A DNA stretch of 64,000 nt from SSF53 sp036170535 (GTDB lineage: Bacteria > Spirochaetota > Leptospiria > Leptospirales > Leptonemataceae), in the NCBI GenBank assembly GCA_036170535.1, contig JAVHPJ010000237.1:1-64000 (forward strand), written 5' to 3'. A program made the translations under genes and the position numbers. The notes below the pieces were generated by a model. It saw only the letters and a program-made list of their open reading frames with translations, searched no databases and had not been told where the DNA came from. The stretch's first letter is position 1, and each line of letters opens with the position of its first letter. Positions 7,547 to 15,572 of the stretch are shown piece after piece.

Positions 7547-9058
7547 TTAAAAACCGAGAACGCGGATGTAGTTCACAAACGGGTCGGCCGCCCCCTGCAG
7601 GTGACAGTTGTGTTCCTTTAAGATCGTGATGTAGTCCACAATTTCCTGCGTAATGCGTTCGCCCGGGCAAATTACGGGAATTCCAGGAGGATAACTCATA
7701 ACCATCTCGCCGCAGATTTCGTTTACGGCTTTTTCGAGCGGGACGGATTTTTTGAAAGAATAAAATGCATCGCGCGGCGTTACGATCGTTTCGGGCATAT
7801 CCGGCAAAAGCGACACGCGCTTGAATTTTACCACGCGGCATTTGCTGGCGATCGCTTTAAGCGCGTGAATCAGACGGTTTACGTTCTGCTCGTCATCGCC
7901 AATCGTCACCATCGCCATGATGTTGTTCAGATCCGCAAGTTCGACCTGGATTTTGTATTCCTGGCGCAGGCGGCGCTCCATTTCAAAGCCGGTCATGCCC
8001 AGGCGACGCACATGAATGCAGAGTTTTGTATCGTCAAATCCGAACACGGAACGCCCGTCGATCAGTTCGCGGCCGAACGCATACAGGCCTTTGATTTTAT
8101 TTATCTCCGTGCGCGCATGTTGGGCCAGTTGCAACGTGCGGGTCAAAAGATCGCGCCCGTTGATCGCCATCTGCTTGCGCGAAACGTCGAGCGAGGCCAT
8201 CAAGAGATACGAGGCGCTGGTGGTGCGCAGCAGGTTCAGAGTGTTTAAGACTTTCTCGTTTGCGATTTTGTCGCTTTTGAGCAGCAGCATCGAACTCTGC
8301 GTCAGCGAGCCGCAGGTTTTGTGCGTGCTGACTACGGTCATGTCCGCGCCGGTTTCGAGGGCCGTCAACGGCAGGTCCTCGTGGAAGTACATGTGACCGC
8401 CGTGGGCCTCGTCCGTAAGGAAGGCGGCGTCGTACTCGCGCGTAAGTTTTACGATGTTTTCGATGTCGCCGGTAAAGCCGTAGTAGTTCGGGTTCAAATA
8501 AAAGAGCGCCGCCGCCTGCGGGGCGCGCGCGAAGCAACCGCGCAAGGAGTCCATGGTCGAGCCCATGGCGATCCCCAATTCGTCGTTCATTTCGACCGGC
8601 GCATAGACCGGCACGGCGCCGGAAAGGATCAACGCCGAAAACGCCGACTTGTGGCAGTTGCGCGGCAGGATCACGCGGTCGCCAGGCCGCAGTGTCGACA
8701 ACATCATCGTGTGAATGCCGGAGGTGGTGCCGTTGATGAGAAAATACGCATAGTCGGCGCCGTAGGCCTCGGCGGCCAGGCGCTGCGCTTCGTCGATGAC
8801 CGAGGTCGGGTTGGACAGGTCGTCCACGTCGCCCATGGAATTGATATCCATGAGGAACATGTTATCGCCGCAAAACTCGCGCATTTCGCCCAGGCCCTGA
8901 CCGTGTTTGTGGGCCGGCACATGGAAGGGAATTACGCCTTCCCCGATGTGTTCCTGAACGGCCGTGAAAAGGGGCGTGCGGTCGTGTTCGGCGACGTCGA
9001 GGTTGGGACGGGACCGGAGAACGCCAGGCAGCGGAGGCTGCAATTGGGTATCGCTCAT
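7547..9058 (-). CDS. speA: PLP-dependent Orn/Lys/Arg decarboxylase, probably arginine decarboxylase
   Basis: A fold-type I (aspartate aminotransferase-like) decarboxylase of 503 residues. The PLP-binding lysine is Lys247 in VVSTHKTCGSLTQ, preceded by the cofactor-contacting DEAHGGH (217-223); the N-terminal PFHVPAHKHGQG is typical of the family. Length and lack of the long N-terminal wing domain match the Bacillus SpeA / short clade rather than the 700-750 residue E. coli enzymes. It decarboxylates arginine, lysine or ornithine in the cytoplasm. I favour arginine because the window also encodes an agmatine deiminase (22252-23307) and the carboxyspermidine enzymes sit divergently next door; ornithine or lysine cannot be excluded. 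The 218-base divergent gap holds two direct ATTGAAAC repeats. Confidence 0.85.
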   Translation of the reverse strand: MSDTQLQPPLPGVLRSRPNLDVAEHDRTPLFTAVQEHIGEGVIPFHVPAHKHGQGLGEMREFCGDNMFLMDINSMGDVDDLSNPTSVIDEAQRLAAEAYGADYAYFLINGTTSGIHTMMLSTLRPGDRVILPRNCHKSAFSALILSGAVPVYAPVEMNDELGIAMGSTMDSLRGCFARAPQAAALFYLNPNYYGFTGDIENIVKLTREYDAAFLTDEAHGGHMYFHEDLPLTALETGADMTVVSTHKTCGSLTQSSMLLLKSDKIANEKVLNTLNLLRTTSASYLLMASLDVSRKQMAINGRDLLTRTLQLAQHARTEINKIKGLYAFGRELIDGRSVFGFDDTKLCIHVRRLGMTGFEMERRLRQEYKIQVELADLNNIMAMVTIGDDEQNVNRLIHALKAIASKCRVVKFKRVSLLPDMPETIVTPRDAFYSFKKSVPLEKAVNEICGEMVMSYPPGIPVICPGERITQEIVDYITILKEHNCHLQGAADPFVNYIRVLGF

Positions 9059-9276
9059 CCATGCCGGTATTGAAACGGCCTTCAGGATTGAAACAAATAT
9101 TTCGTTTGAGTAACAGATCCGCGGCCTGCGGGCGCGCTGCGGCGCGGCGGGCGGCGCTCCGTGTGCAATTTGATTGCCAGAGCCGAGCCACGGCGTCCGC
9201 TGGCATTCGCGTCTTAACCCGCGTCTGCGCCCTCCGGCGCCCGGGTCTGGCGAGTGCGGGAGGCGGAAAGAGAACG

Positions 9277-10476
9277 ATGGGCAAGGTCTTGATTATTGGC
9301 GCGGGCGGCGTGGGCGGCGTGGTGACGCACAAATGCGCGCAGGTTCCGGAAGTATTCGGCGAAATCGTGCTGGCGAGCCGCACCGTGGAGAAAGCCGAGC
9401 GCATTCGCAGTCAGATCGCGCGGCCAATCGTGGTCGAACGGGTGGATGCGGACAATGTCGCGGAAACCACCGCCCTGATTCAGAAGCACCGGCCCGACCT
9501 GGTGCTCAACGTCGCGCTCCCGTATCAGGATCTTTCGATCATGGAAGCCTGTCTGGCCGCCGGGGTGAACTATCTGGACACCGCCAACTACGAGAGCCCG
9601 GACAATCCCAAGTTTGAATACAAATACCAGTGGGCGTTGCACGAACGATTTAAAGAACGCGGGCTCATGGCGCTGCTGGGATCCGGTTTTGATCCGGGAG
9701 TGACGAACGTCTTTTGCGCTTATGCGCAAAAAATGCACTTCGACGAAATCCACACGGTGGATATCCTCGACTGTAACGCCGGCAGTCACGGTCATCCTTT
9801 CGCCACCAATTTTAACCCCGAAATCAATATTCGCGAGATTACCCAGGCGGGTCGCTACTGGGAAAATGGCGCATGGCGCGAGACGGCCCCGCTTTCGATC
9901 AAGATGTCCTGGAACTATCCGGAGATCGGTCCCAAAAACTCGTATCTCCTGTATCATGAAGAGCTGGAGTCCCTCGCGAAAAATTTGAAAGGCCTCAAGC
10001 GTATTCGATTCTTTATGACCTTTGGCGAGGAATATCTGACTCACCTGCGCGTACTGCAAAACGTCGGCATGACGCGCATTGATCCTGTGATGTACGAAGG
10101 GCGGCCGGTGATCCCGCTGCAATTTCTCAAAGCCCTCCTGCCGGACCCGGCGAGTCTCGCGGAGAATTACCAGGGTAAAACGAATATCGGCTGCTATATC
10201 GAAGGCGTGAAGGACGGAAAACCGAAGAGCTACTACGTTTATAACGTATGCGATCACGCCGCATGTTATCGCGAGGTGAAAGCTCAAGCGATATCTTACA
10301 CTACGGGCGTGCCGGCCATGATTGGCGCGATGATGATGATGACCGGAACCTGGAGCGGCAAAGGCGTCTTTAATATGGAAGAACTCGATCCGGTTCCCTT
10401 TATGGAAAAACTGAACAAACACGGCCTGCCGTGGGTGGAGCTGTTCCCCCAATCCCAGGCGGAATTCCTTTCGTAA
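9277..10476 (+). CDS. Carboxynorspermidine/carboxyspermidine dehydrogenase
   Basis: A saccharopine dehydrogenase family protein of 399 residues with an N-terminal Rossmann motif GAGGVGG (8-14). In the alternative polyamine route it condenses putrescine (or diaminopropane) with aspartate semialdehyde and reduces the Schiff base with NADPH to carboxyspermidine (or carboxynorspermidine). The ATG at 9277 has GGGAGGCGG about 10 bases upstream; the frame is open to 9061 but the extra residues are Arg-rich, low-complexity. The assignment rests on the family plus the neighbouring NspC-like decarboxylase and the divergent PLP decarboxylase. A plain saccharopine dehydrogenase for lysine metabolism is less likely in this context. 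Confidence 0.88.
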   Translation: MGKVLIIGAGGVGGVVTHKCAQVPEVFGEIVLASRTVEKAERIRSQIARPIVVERVDADNVAETTALIQKHRPDLVLNVALPYQDLSIMEACLAAGVNYLDTANYESPDNPKFEYKYQWALHERFKERGLMALLGSGFDPGVTNVFCAYAQKMHFDEIHTVDILDCNAGSHGHPFATNFNPEINIREITQAGRYWENGAWRETAPLSIKMSWNYPEIGPKNSYLLYHEELESLAKNLKGLKRIRFFMTFGEEYLTHLRVLQNVGMTRIDPVMYEGRPVIPLQFLKALLPDPASLAENYQGKTNIGCYIEGVKDGKPKSYYVYNVCDHAACYREVKAQAISYTTGVPAMIGAMMMMTGTWSGKGVFNMEELDPVPFMEKLNKHGLPWVELFPQSQAEFLS

Positions 10477-10500
10477 CAGCCGGAAACTTGCAGTGCGGCC

Positions 10501-11361
10501 GTGCGGACCGGGCGGAGCGGATTGGACGATTACAGCGAACAGTTGCGGCGCGAACTCGAGCGCAAAGCGGAAGCGGAGCGGCGCCGCACGGTGCGCGGCC
10601 GGCGGATGCGCACGGCGATTGAAAACGCCTTTCGCCGCATGAGCGAATTTTTTTCCGTCGAGCTGGATTCGCCGCGCGACTACATGCGCACCTGGTGGCG
10701 GCTGCGTCTGGGCGACGGTTTCGCCCCGGTCGCCGTTCCAGGCGTTTTGCTGAGCGTATTTATCACTGTGGCCCTGCTTTCACTCGATCCGGAAATTCGC
10801 TTCGCCGACGCGGCGCGCGATTTTCTGCAGAATCCCGGCCCGGGCGGCGCCTTCTGGTTTGGCGTAATCGTACTTTCGTGCGCAGCCGTCCTCTACGGCT
10901 TACTGGCGATGCTGGCGTATCGCAATTGGCGTTTGCGCGCTGCGTTTATCGTGGAGGGATGGACGGATCTGATTCGGCATCCGGATCTGGACAATGATCG
11001 CTGGTTGCCGGCGCGCGTGATCGTGCGGCTCGCGGAAAATTCGCCCGGCGACTTTGCGGGGCGCGCGTCGGCCCGGTCCGGAGCGGCGGCCGCGCTGGGC
11101 CTCTGGGGGCTCGACGCTCGGCGCAGCTATTACAGCATTGACGAGGCCAGCGACCCGCGTCGACCCTGGAGCGTAACGGAAGACTCTGCGGAGCAAATCG
11201 TTGCGCGCGGTCATCTGAATATTTTTGCGGTCTATCGTTTGCAACGCTGGCTGCGCGGCACGCTTGCGCGACTGCAGGCCTCCACGCGCGGCGGCATCGC
11301 AGCGGTGCGCCTCGAGATCGAAGGTCCGTCAATTTATCTTTCGCGGCCGTCCGCGGACTAA
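10501..11361 (+). CDS. Two-helix membrane protein of unknown function
   Basis: A 286-residue protein beginning with a basic, coiled-coil-prone segment (SEQLRRELERKAEAERRRT). Two membrane helices lie at about 76-94 and 118-140, and the C-terminal cytoplasmic or periplasmic domain is about 140 residues. Not recognised. The start is GTG at 10501, or TTG at 10522, which has GGAG just before it. It is sandwiched between the two carboxyspermidine genes, 24 bases after one and 36 before the other, so it is probably in the same transcript. Its role in polyamine metabolism, if any, is unknown. Confidence 0.55.
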   Translation: MRTGRSGLDDYSEQLRRELERKAEAERRRTVRGRRMRTAIENAFRRMSEFFSVELDSPRDYMRTWWRLRLGDGFAPVAVPGVLLSVFITVALLSLDPEIRFADAARDFLQNPGPGGAFWFGVIVLSCAAVLYGLLAMLAYRNWRLRAAFIVEGWTDLIRHPDLDNDRWLPARVIVRLAENSPGDFAGRASARSGAAAALGLWGLDARRSYYSIDEASDPRRPWSVTEDSAEQIVARGHLNIFAVYRLQRWLRGTLARLQASTRGGIAAVRLEIEGPSIYLSRPSAD

Positions 11362-11397
11362 AATCGAGCCGCACGCGTTTCCTGGAGACGACTCAGC

Positions 11398-12597
11398 ATG
11401 GCATTACCGGTCATTGATCCCGCGCATTATACGCCCTCCACGCGGATGGACGGCGCCCCGTTTCGCCGCTTTGATCTTTCGCAGGTGCGCACGCCCGTGC
11501 ATATCTGCGACGAGGTCGCCCTGCGTCGGAATATGGAAATCCTGGCGCGCGTGCAGCGGGAAAGCGGAGCGAAGATCATCCTGGCGCTCAAGGCCTTTGC
11601 GCAATGGAGCGTATTTCCCATAATTAGAGAATACCTTGCAGGCACGACCGCCAGTTCCCTCGACGAGGCGAAACTTGGACGCGAGGAGTTCGGCGGCGAA
11701 GTGCACGCGACTGCGCCCGCGTATCCCCCGGAAGATTTCGCCGAACTGGCCGACGCGGCTGATCACATCGTATTTAATTCTTTTCATCAATGGAAGCAGT
11801 TTCGGAGCGTGGTTGCGGGGCGTTCGCTGGAATGCGGCATTCGAATTAACCCCGAACACCGCGAAACGGAAGTGGAACTCTATGATCCCTGCGCGCCCGG
11901 TTCGCGATTGGGCGTGCGCGCCAGCGACTTTTCCGGCGAGTCCCTGGACGGTCTGTCGGGTCTTCATTTTCATACGCTTTGCCAGGCCGGCTTCCCGCAA
12001 CTGAAGCGGACTCTCGCGGCGGTCGAAGAGCGTTTTGGCCGCTATTTCCCGGCGTTGCGCTGGATCAATTTCGGCGGCGGTCATCACATCACCCAGCCGG
12101 ACTACGATGTCGCCGGACTCATTCAATTAATTCGCGACTTTCGCGCGCGTACGGGACTTGCCGTTTACATGGAGCCGGGCGAGGCGAGCGCGGTAAATAC
12201 CGGCGTGCTGGTGAGCCGCGTGCTGGACATTGTCGGCGACTCGCCCGCCACGGCGATACTCGATACCTCCGCCACGGCGCACATGCCGGATACCCTGGAG
12301 ATGCCCTATCGTGCGGAAATTCTGGATGCAAAACTCCCGGGTGTTTTGCCCTGCACGTATCGACTCGGCGGGCTCACCTGTCTGGCCGGCGATGTAATCG
12401 GCGACTACAGCTTTGCAGCGCCGCTTAAAATCGGCGATTTGATTTATCTCCTGGACATGTCGCATTACACGATGGTAAAAAATACGCACTTCAACGGCGT
12501 GCGTCCGCCCGCCATCGCCGTGGGCAATACGGACAGCGGGGCGTTGCGCGTGGTGCGCGAGTTTCGCTACGAAGATTACCGCAATCGCCTGTCCTGA
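11398..12597 (+). CDS. nspC: Carboxynorspermidine/carboxyspermidine decarboxylase
   Basis: A fold-type III (alanine racemase-like) PLP decarboxylase of 399 residues. The cofactor lysine is Lys65 in LALKAFAQW, and the C-terminal catalytic segment CLAGDVIGDY is typical of the NspC family and supplies the Cys and Asp of the dimer active site. It decarboxylates carboxyspermidine to spermidine (or carboxynorspermidine to norspermidine), the last step of the S-adenosylmethionine-independent route. GGAGA lies about 10 bases before the ATG. It lies downstream of the matching dehydrogenase. Assignment to this family is firm; which polyamine is made is not. Confidence 0.93.
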   Translation: MALPVIDPAHYTPSTRMDGAPFRRFDLSQVRTPVHICDEVALRRNMEILARVQRESGAKIILALKAFAQWSVFPIIREYLAGTTASSLDEAKLGREEFGGEVHATAPAYPPEDFAELADAADHIVFNSFHQWKQFRSVVAGRSLECGIRINPEHRETEVELYDPCAPGSRLGVRASDFSGESLDGLSGLHFHTLCQAGFPQLKRTLAAVEERFGRYFPALRWINFGGGHHITQPDYDVAGLIQLIRDFRARTGLAVYMEPGEASAVNTGVLVSRVLDIVGDSPATAILDTSATAHMPDTLEMPYRAEILDAKLPGVLPCTYRLGGLTCLAGDVIGDYSFAAPLKIGDLIYLLDMSHYTMVKNTHFNGVRPPAIAVGNTDSGALRVVREFRYEDYRNRLS

Positions 12598-12610
12598 CCT
12601 GGAGTTGTCC

Positions 12611-13528
12611 GTGTCCCTGTTCGCAAAACTTAGCTCGCGCGGCAAAAACGGTCTGGGTTACGCTTCCACGGCGGAAGAAGCGACGGCCGGCGTATCGCTT
12701 GTCGGAAAAACGGTGCTGATTACGGGCGCGAATTCCGGGCTCGGCCGCGAAAGCCTGCGCGTGTTGTCCCTGCGCGGCGCGCGCATTTTCGCGGTTGCAC
12801 GTTCCATAGACAAAGCCGCGGAAACCCTGCGCCGCTTTGGCGTCGACGGCGAAGCCTTCGCCTGCGATCTTGCGCAAGCGGATTCCGTGCGCGCCTGCGC
12901 TGCGAAGATTAAAGCGAACGGCGCGCAGCTCGACGCAATCCTCTGCAACGCCGGCGTCATGGCGCCGCCGGAGCTGCGTCTCGCCTGCGGCTATGAGTTG
13001 CAGTTTTTTACGAATCATATCGGGCACTTTCTTCTGACGACCAGTTTGCTGGACCGATTGAGCGCAAGCGGCCGCGTCGTCGTGTTGAGCAGCATTGCTC
13101 ATAACCTTGCGCCGCCCGGCGGAATCCAGTTCAATAATCTTCGCGGCGAACGGGGTTACCGCAGTTGGCCGGCGTATGGCCAGTCGAAATTCGCAAACCT
13201 GCTGTTTGCAAAGGAACTGGCCCGGCGCTTTCGCGGGACGGGTCGAACGGCCAATGCGCTGCATCCGGGAATTATTGATACCAACCTGGGCCGTCATCAG
13301 AGCCCCGGGGCGCGTTTTGTCTTTGGACTGGCGAATCCGCTGATTTTAAAAACTGCATCCCAGGGCGCCGCCACGCAGTGTTATCTGGTCGCCTCCCCCG
13401 ATGTCGCGCAAGTCTCCGGCGAATATTTTGCCAACTGTCGAATCGCGCGATCCCGCCGGGACGCCGCCAATACGGATACGGCGCGCCGACTCTGGGAAGT
13501 TTCCGAAGAGATCGTCCGACGAATTTGA
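12611..13528 (+). CDS. Short-chain dehydrogenase/reductase
   Basis: A classical SDR of 305 residues resembling retinol dehydrogenase/WW-oxidoreductase types. The cofactor motif TGANSGLG is at 38-45, CNAG at 112-115, the catalytic Ser at about 160 and YGQSK with Tyr189 and Lys193. Substrate unknown. I chose GTG at 12611 because GGAG at 12601-12604 is correctly spaced; a TTG two codons earlier would sit on the ribosome site itself. It begins 13 bases after the decarboxylase stop and may be the distal gene of the polyamine transcript, although an SDR has no known step in that route. Confidence 0.85.
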   Translation: MSLFAKLSSRGKNGLGYASTAEEATAGVSLVGKTVLITGANSGLGRESLRVLSLRGARIFAVARSIDKAAETLRRFGVDGEAFACDLAQADSVRACAAKIKANGAQLDAILCNAGVMAPPELRLACGYELQFFTNHIGHFLLTTSLLDRLSASGRVVVLSSIAHNLAPPGGIQFNNLRGERGYRSWPAYGQSKFANLLFAKELARRFRGTGRTANALHPGIIDTNLGRHQSPGARFVFGLANPLILKTASQGAATQCYLVASPDVAQVSGEYFANCRIARSRRDAANTDTARRLWEVSEEIVRRI

Positions 13529-13587
13529 GGACGGCTCGACCGCTTTCTCTGCTTGATCGAGCGGGCGCGCCCCTCAGTCTGGCCGCC

Positions 13588-14199
13588 ATGAACGAGTCCG
13601 TACTGCGCGGCATCATCGCCAATGCCGAACTGCACTATCGCTGGTTGAACACGCTGTCGCTCCTGGAATTCATGGGGGCGCGAAAAATCGCCCGCGCCGC
13701 GGCCGGCGCGCCGGATGAAACGTATTTACGGCATTTTTCAGAAGAGGCGCGTCACGCCCATTTCTTCAAACGTATGGCGGAACGAGTTAAACCGGCCGGG
13801 GCGCCGGATCGGGCGCTTTGCCCGGGCGCTGCGGCGCGTTATTTCCAGACCCTGGATCTGGCCGTACGCTCGTCGCTGGGCCTGGCGCGCGGCCGCACTG
13901 ACTATCGCGCCTATCTCCTGGTTACGACGCTGATTGAGGAGCGGGCCGGTTCCGTCTATGCGCAGTATGAAACGCTGCTGCGCGCAGTGGATTCGCCCGT
14001 GCGCCTGGCCGGAGTCATTGGCGAAGAAGAGCGCCACCTGGACGACATGCGGCGCGAACTCCAGGACGAAGAGCAGCTGGCGCGTCTGGAAGATTTGCGC
14101 GGCGCGGAAACCGCCGCCTGCGCGCGGCTGGTGCAAGCGCTCCAGAGGGCGCTCGCGTCCATTGGGCCGCAGGCCGCCGCAGCGCACCGTGTTTCATAA
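13588..14199 (+). CDS. Ferritin-like di-iron protein
   Basis: A 203-residue all-helical protein with the four metal-ligand helices of the ferritin-like fold: Glu14 or Glu27 in helix 1, Glu53-x-x-His56 (SEEARHAHFF) in helix 2, Glu117/118 (LIEERAG) in helix 3 and Glu147-x-x-His150 (EEERHLDDM) in helix 4. This is the pattern of carboxylate-bridged di-iron oxygenases, rubrerythrin-like proteins and related oxidases. Its substrate is unknown. The ATG at 13588 begins helix 1; the open frame before it overlaps the SDR gene. It is followed by no plus-strand terminator, only the hairpin that serves the opposing gene. Confidence 0.75.
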   Translation: MNESVLRGIIANAELHYRWLNTLSLLEFMGARKIARAAAGAPDETYLRHFSEEARHAHFFKRMAERVKPAGAPDRALCPGAAARYFQTLDLAVRSSLGLARGRTDYRAYLLVTTLIEERAGSVYAQYETLLRAVDSPVRLAGVIGEEERHLDDMRRELQDEEQLARLEDLRGAETAACARLVQALQRALASIGPQAAAAHRVS

Positions 14200-14201
14200 A
14201 T

Positions 14202-14233
14202 AAAAAAACCCGGACGTGGCTCCGCCGGTCCGG
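14202..14233 (-). terminator. Rho-independent terminator for the minus-strand methyltransferase gene
   Basis: CCGGAC (14210-14215) pairs with GTCCGG (14228-14233), with an inner GGC/GCC pair. Read on the minus strand the stem is followed by seven T residues (complement of 14202-14208). It lies 16 bases past the stop of the gene at 14249-15490. Confidence 0.7.
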
Positions 14234-14248
14234 CGCGCGGCGGTCTGA

Positions 14249-15490
14249 TCAGGAATCCTTGCGCCAGTAAACGGAGAGCGAGTCAATCGGGATGATCGGC
14301 TCGCTGATGCCGCGCTCGGCGCGGTATTCCAGTACGGCGCGCTTGCATTCCGCAAAGGAATTAAAATCGTCTACGATCAAAAATCCGCCGCGTTCCAGGC
14401 GCGGATAGAGTTCCGTCAGTCCGGTGCGCGTGCTTTCGTAAGCGTCTCCATCGAGGCGCACCAGCGCGAATCGCTCATCGCGCAGTTGCGGCAGCGTGTC
14501 GGCGAAAAATCCTTTCAGGAAGACGGTTTGTTCATCCAGCAGTCCATACCGCGCGAAGTTGGCGCGGACATGCGCGAGTCCGGCTTTTTTGTCGGGCAGC
14601 ATCGAGTCGACATTACGCACCGCCCAGAACATAAAATCGATGAAGTCGTCGCCGGCATGTTCGTCCACCGGAAACTTGCCGTCCATATGCAGGGCCTTCA
14701 TGATGTACGGATAAAATGCGCGTCGGAAGCGCCGACCGGGAATCGCGGCGAGCGCCTTGAGTAGAGGCGCAAAGACGTGGAGCAGCAGGGTCGGCGGCGC
14801 CGGCGCCGGTTCCTGATAAGCGTCGCAGGCGAACACGCGTCGGTCAACTGCGGCATGGGCGCGCAGCACCGCGCGCATAAAAATCGCCGCGCCGCCGCAG
14901 TATGAGCCGGTTTCGATCAGATCGCCGGGGACTTTTTCGGTCAGGATCGTCTCGATGCAGCGATGCAAATTATCAAGCCGGCGCAGGCCGATCATGGTGT
15001 GCGCCACTGAAGGCAAGTCTTCGCCCATTGCGCGGCGGCGCAGATCATAACCGGCGGCAATACGGGCGGCGCCGGGCGTATAAAACCAGAACGGCGCGTC
15101 TTCGTAGATTACATTGGATACGACGCGTTTGACCATGTCGATATAAAGCTGCCGAGCGTCCGCGTCGGCGGGCGGCGCCGTCAGCGCCGTCGCCGCAAAC
15201 GCCTCAGGGCTGTCGGGCGGCCGGGAAAATTCTTCGAAAAGCAGGTTGCGCAAGCGAATGCCGAACGCGAGTTGAATCCACAAGTACAGTGCGCCAAGCG
15301 TCCATGCGCCGCAAACTACGGCGAACCAACCGGGATGTTCCGGCGTTTGCACGCCGAGCCAGCCGCTGCGCCAGGCATAAAACAGCGCGAACGAAACCGC
15401 CGCCACAGTTATGAACAGCCAGGCCTCTTTACCGCCCGCGCCGCCGCCGACCTTGTCCATATTTGCGCGCCCACTGTCAATTTCTGTCAT
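14249..15490 (-). CDS. Membrane-anchored TylF/macrocin-type O-methyltransferase
   Basis: A 413-residue protein. Two hydrophobic helices at about 20-42 and 50-72 anchor it, and a class I S-adenosylmethionine methyltransferase domain of the TylF family follows (about 115-410). Visible motifs are GDLIETGSYCGGAAIFMRA (SAM loop), VFACDAYQEP, and a metal-binding VRLDGDAYESTRTGL ... LIVDDFNSF. Family members methylate sugar hydroxyls of macrolides, glycans or polysaccharides in a Mg2+-dependent way. The membrane anchor suggests a lipid-linked or surface glycan as substrate, which is inference. The ATG at 15490 is chosen; 15460 is an alternative. The next gene upstream ends at 15573, leaving 82 bases. 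Confidence 0.78.
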   Translation of the reverse strand: MTEIDSGRANMDKVGGGAGGKEAWLFITVAAVSFALFYAWRSGWLGVQTPEHPGWFAVVCGAWTLGALYLWIQLAFGIRLRNLLFEEFSRPPDSPEAFAATALTAPPADADARQLYIDMVKRVVSNVIYEDAPFWFYTPGAARIAAGYDLRRRAMGEDLPSVAHTMIGLRRLDNLHRCIETILTEKVPGDLIETGSYCGGAAIFMRAVLRAHAAVDRRVFACDAYQEPAPAPPTLLLHVFAPLLKALAAIPGRRFRRAFYPYIMKALHMDGKFPVDEHAGDDFIDFMFWAVRNVDSMLPDKKAGLAHVRANFARYGLLDEQTVFLKGFFADTLPQLRDERFALVRLDGDAYESTRTGLTELYPRLERGGFLIVDDFNSFAECKRAVLEYRAERGISEPIIPIDSLSVYWRKDS

Positions 15491-15572
15491 AGACGGAGCG
15501 GAGCGGACGCGCCCTGGTCGTCCATCGAAAAACTGCGCTGCGCGCTGCGTCGGCTGAGCCTCGGGCGCAGTT

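Noticed and set aside
9214..10452. Minus-strand open frame of 412 codons
   Set aside because: It mirrors the carboxyspermidine dehydrogenase gene; the plus-strand frame has a recognised family and ribosome site.
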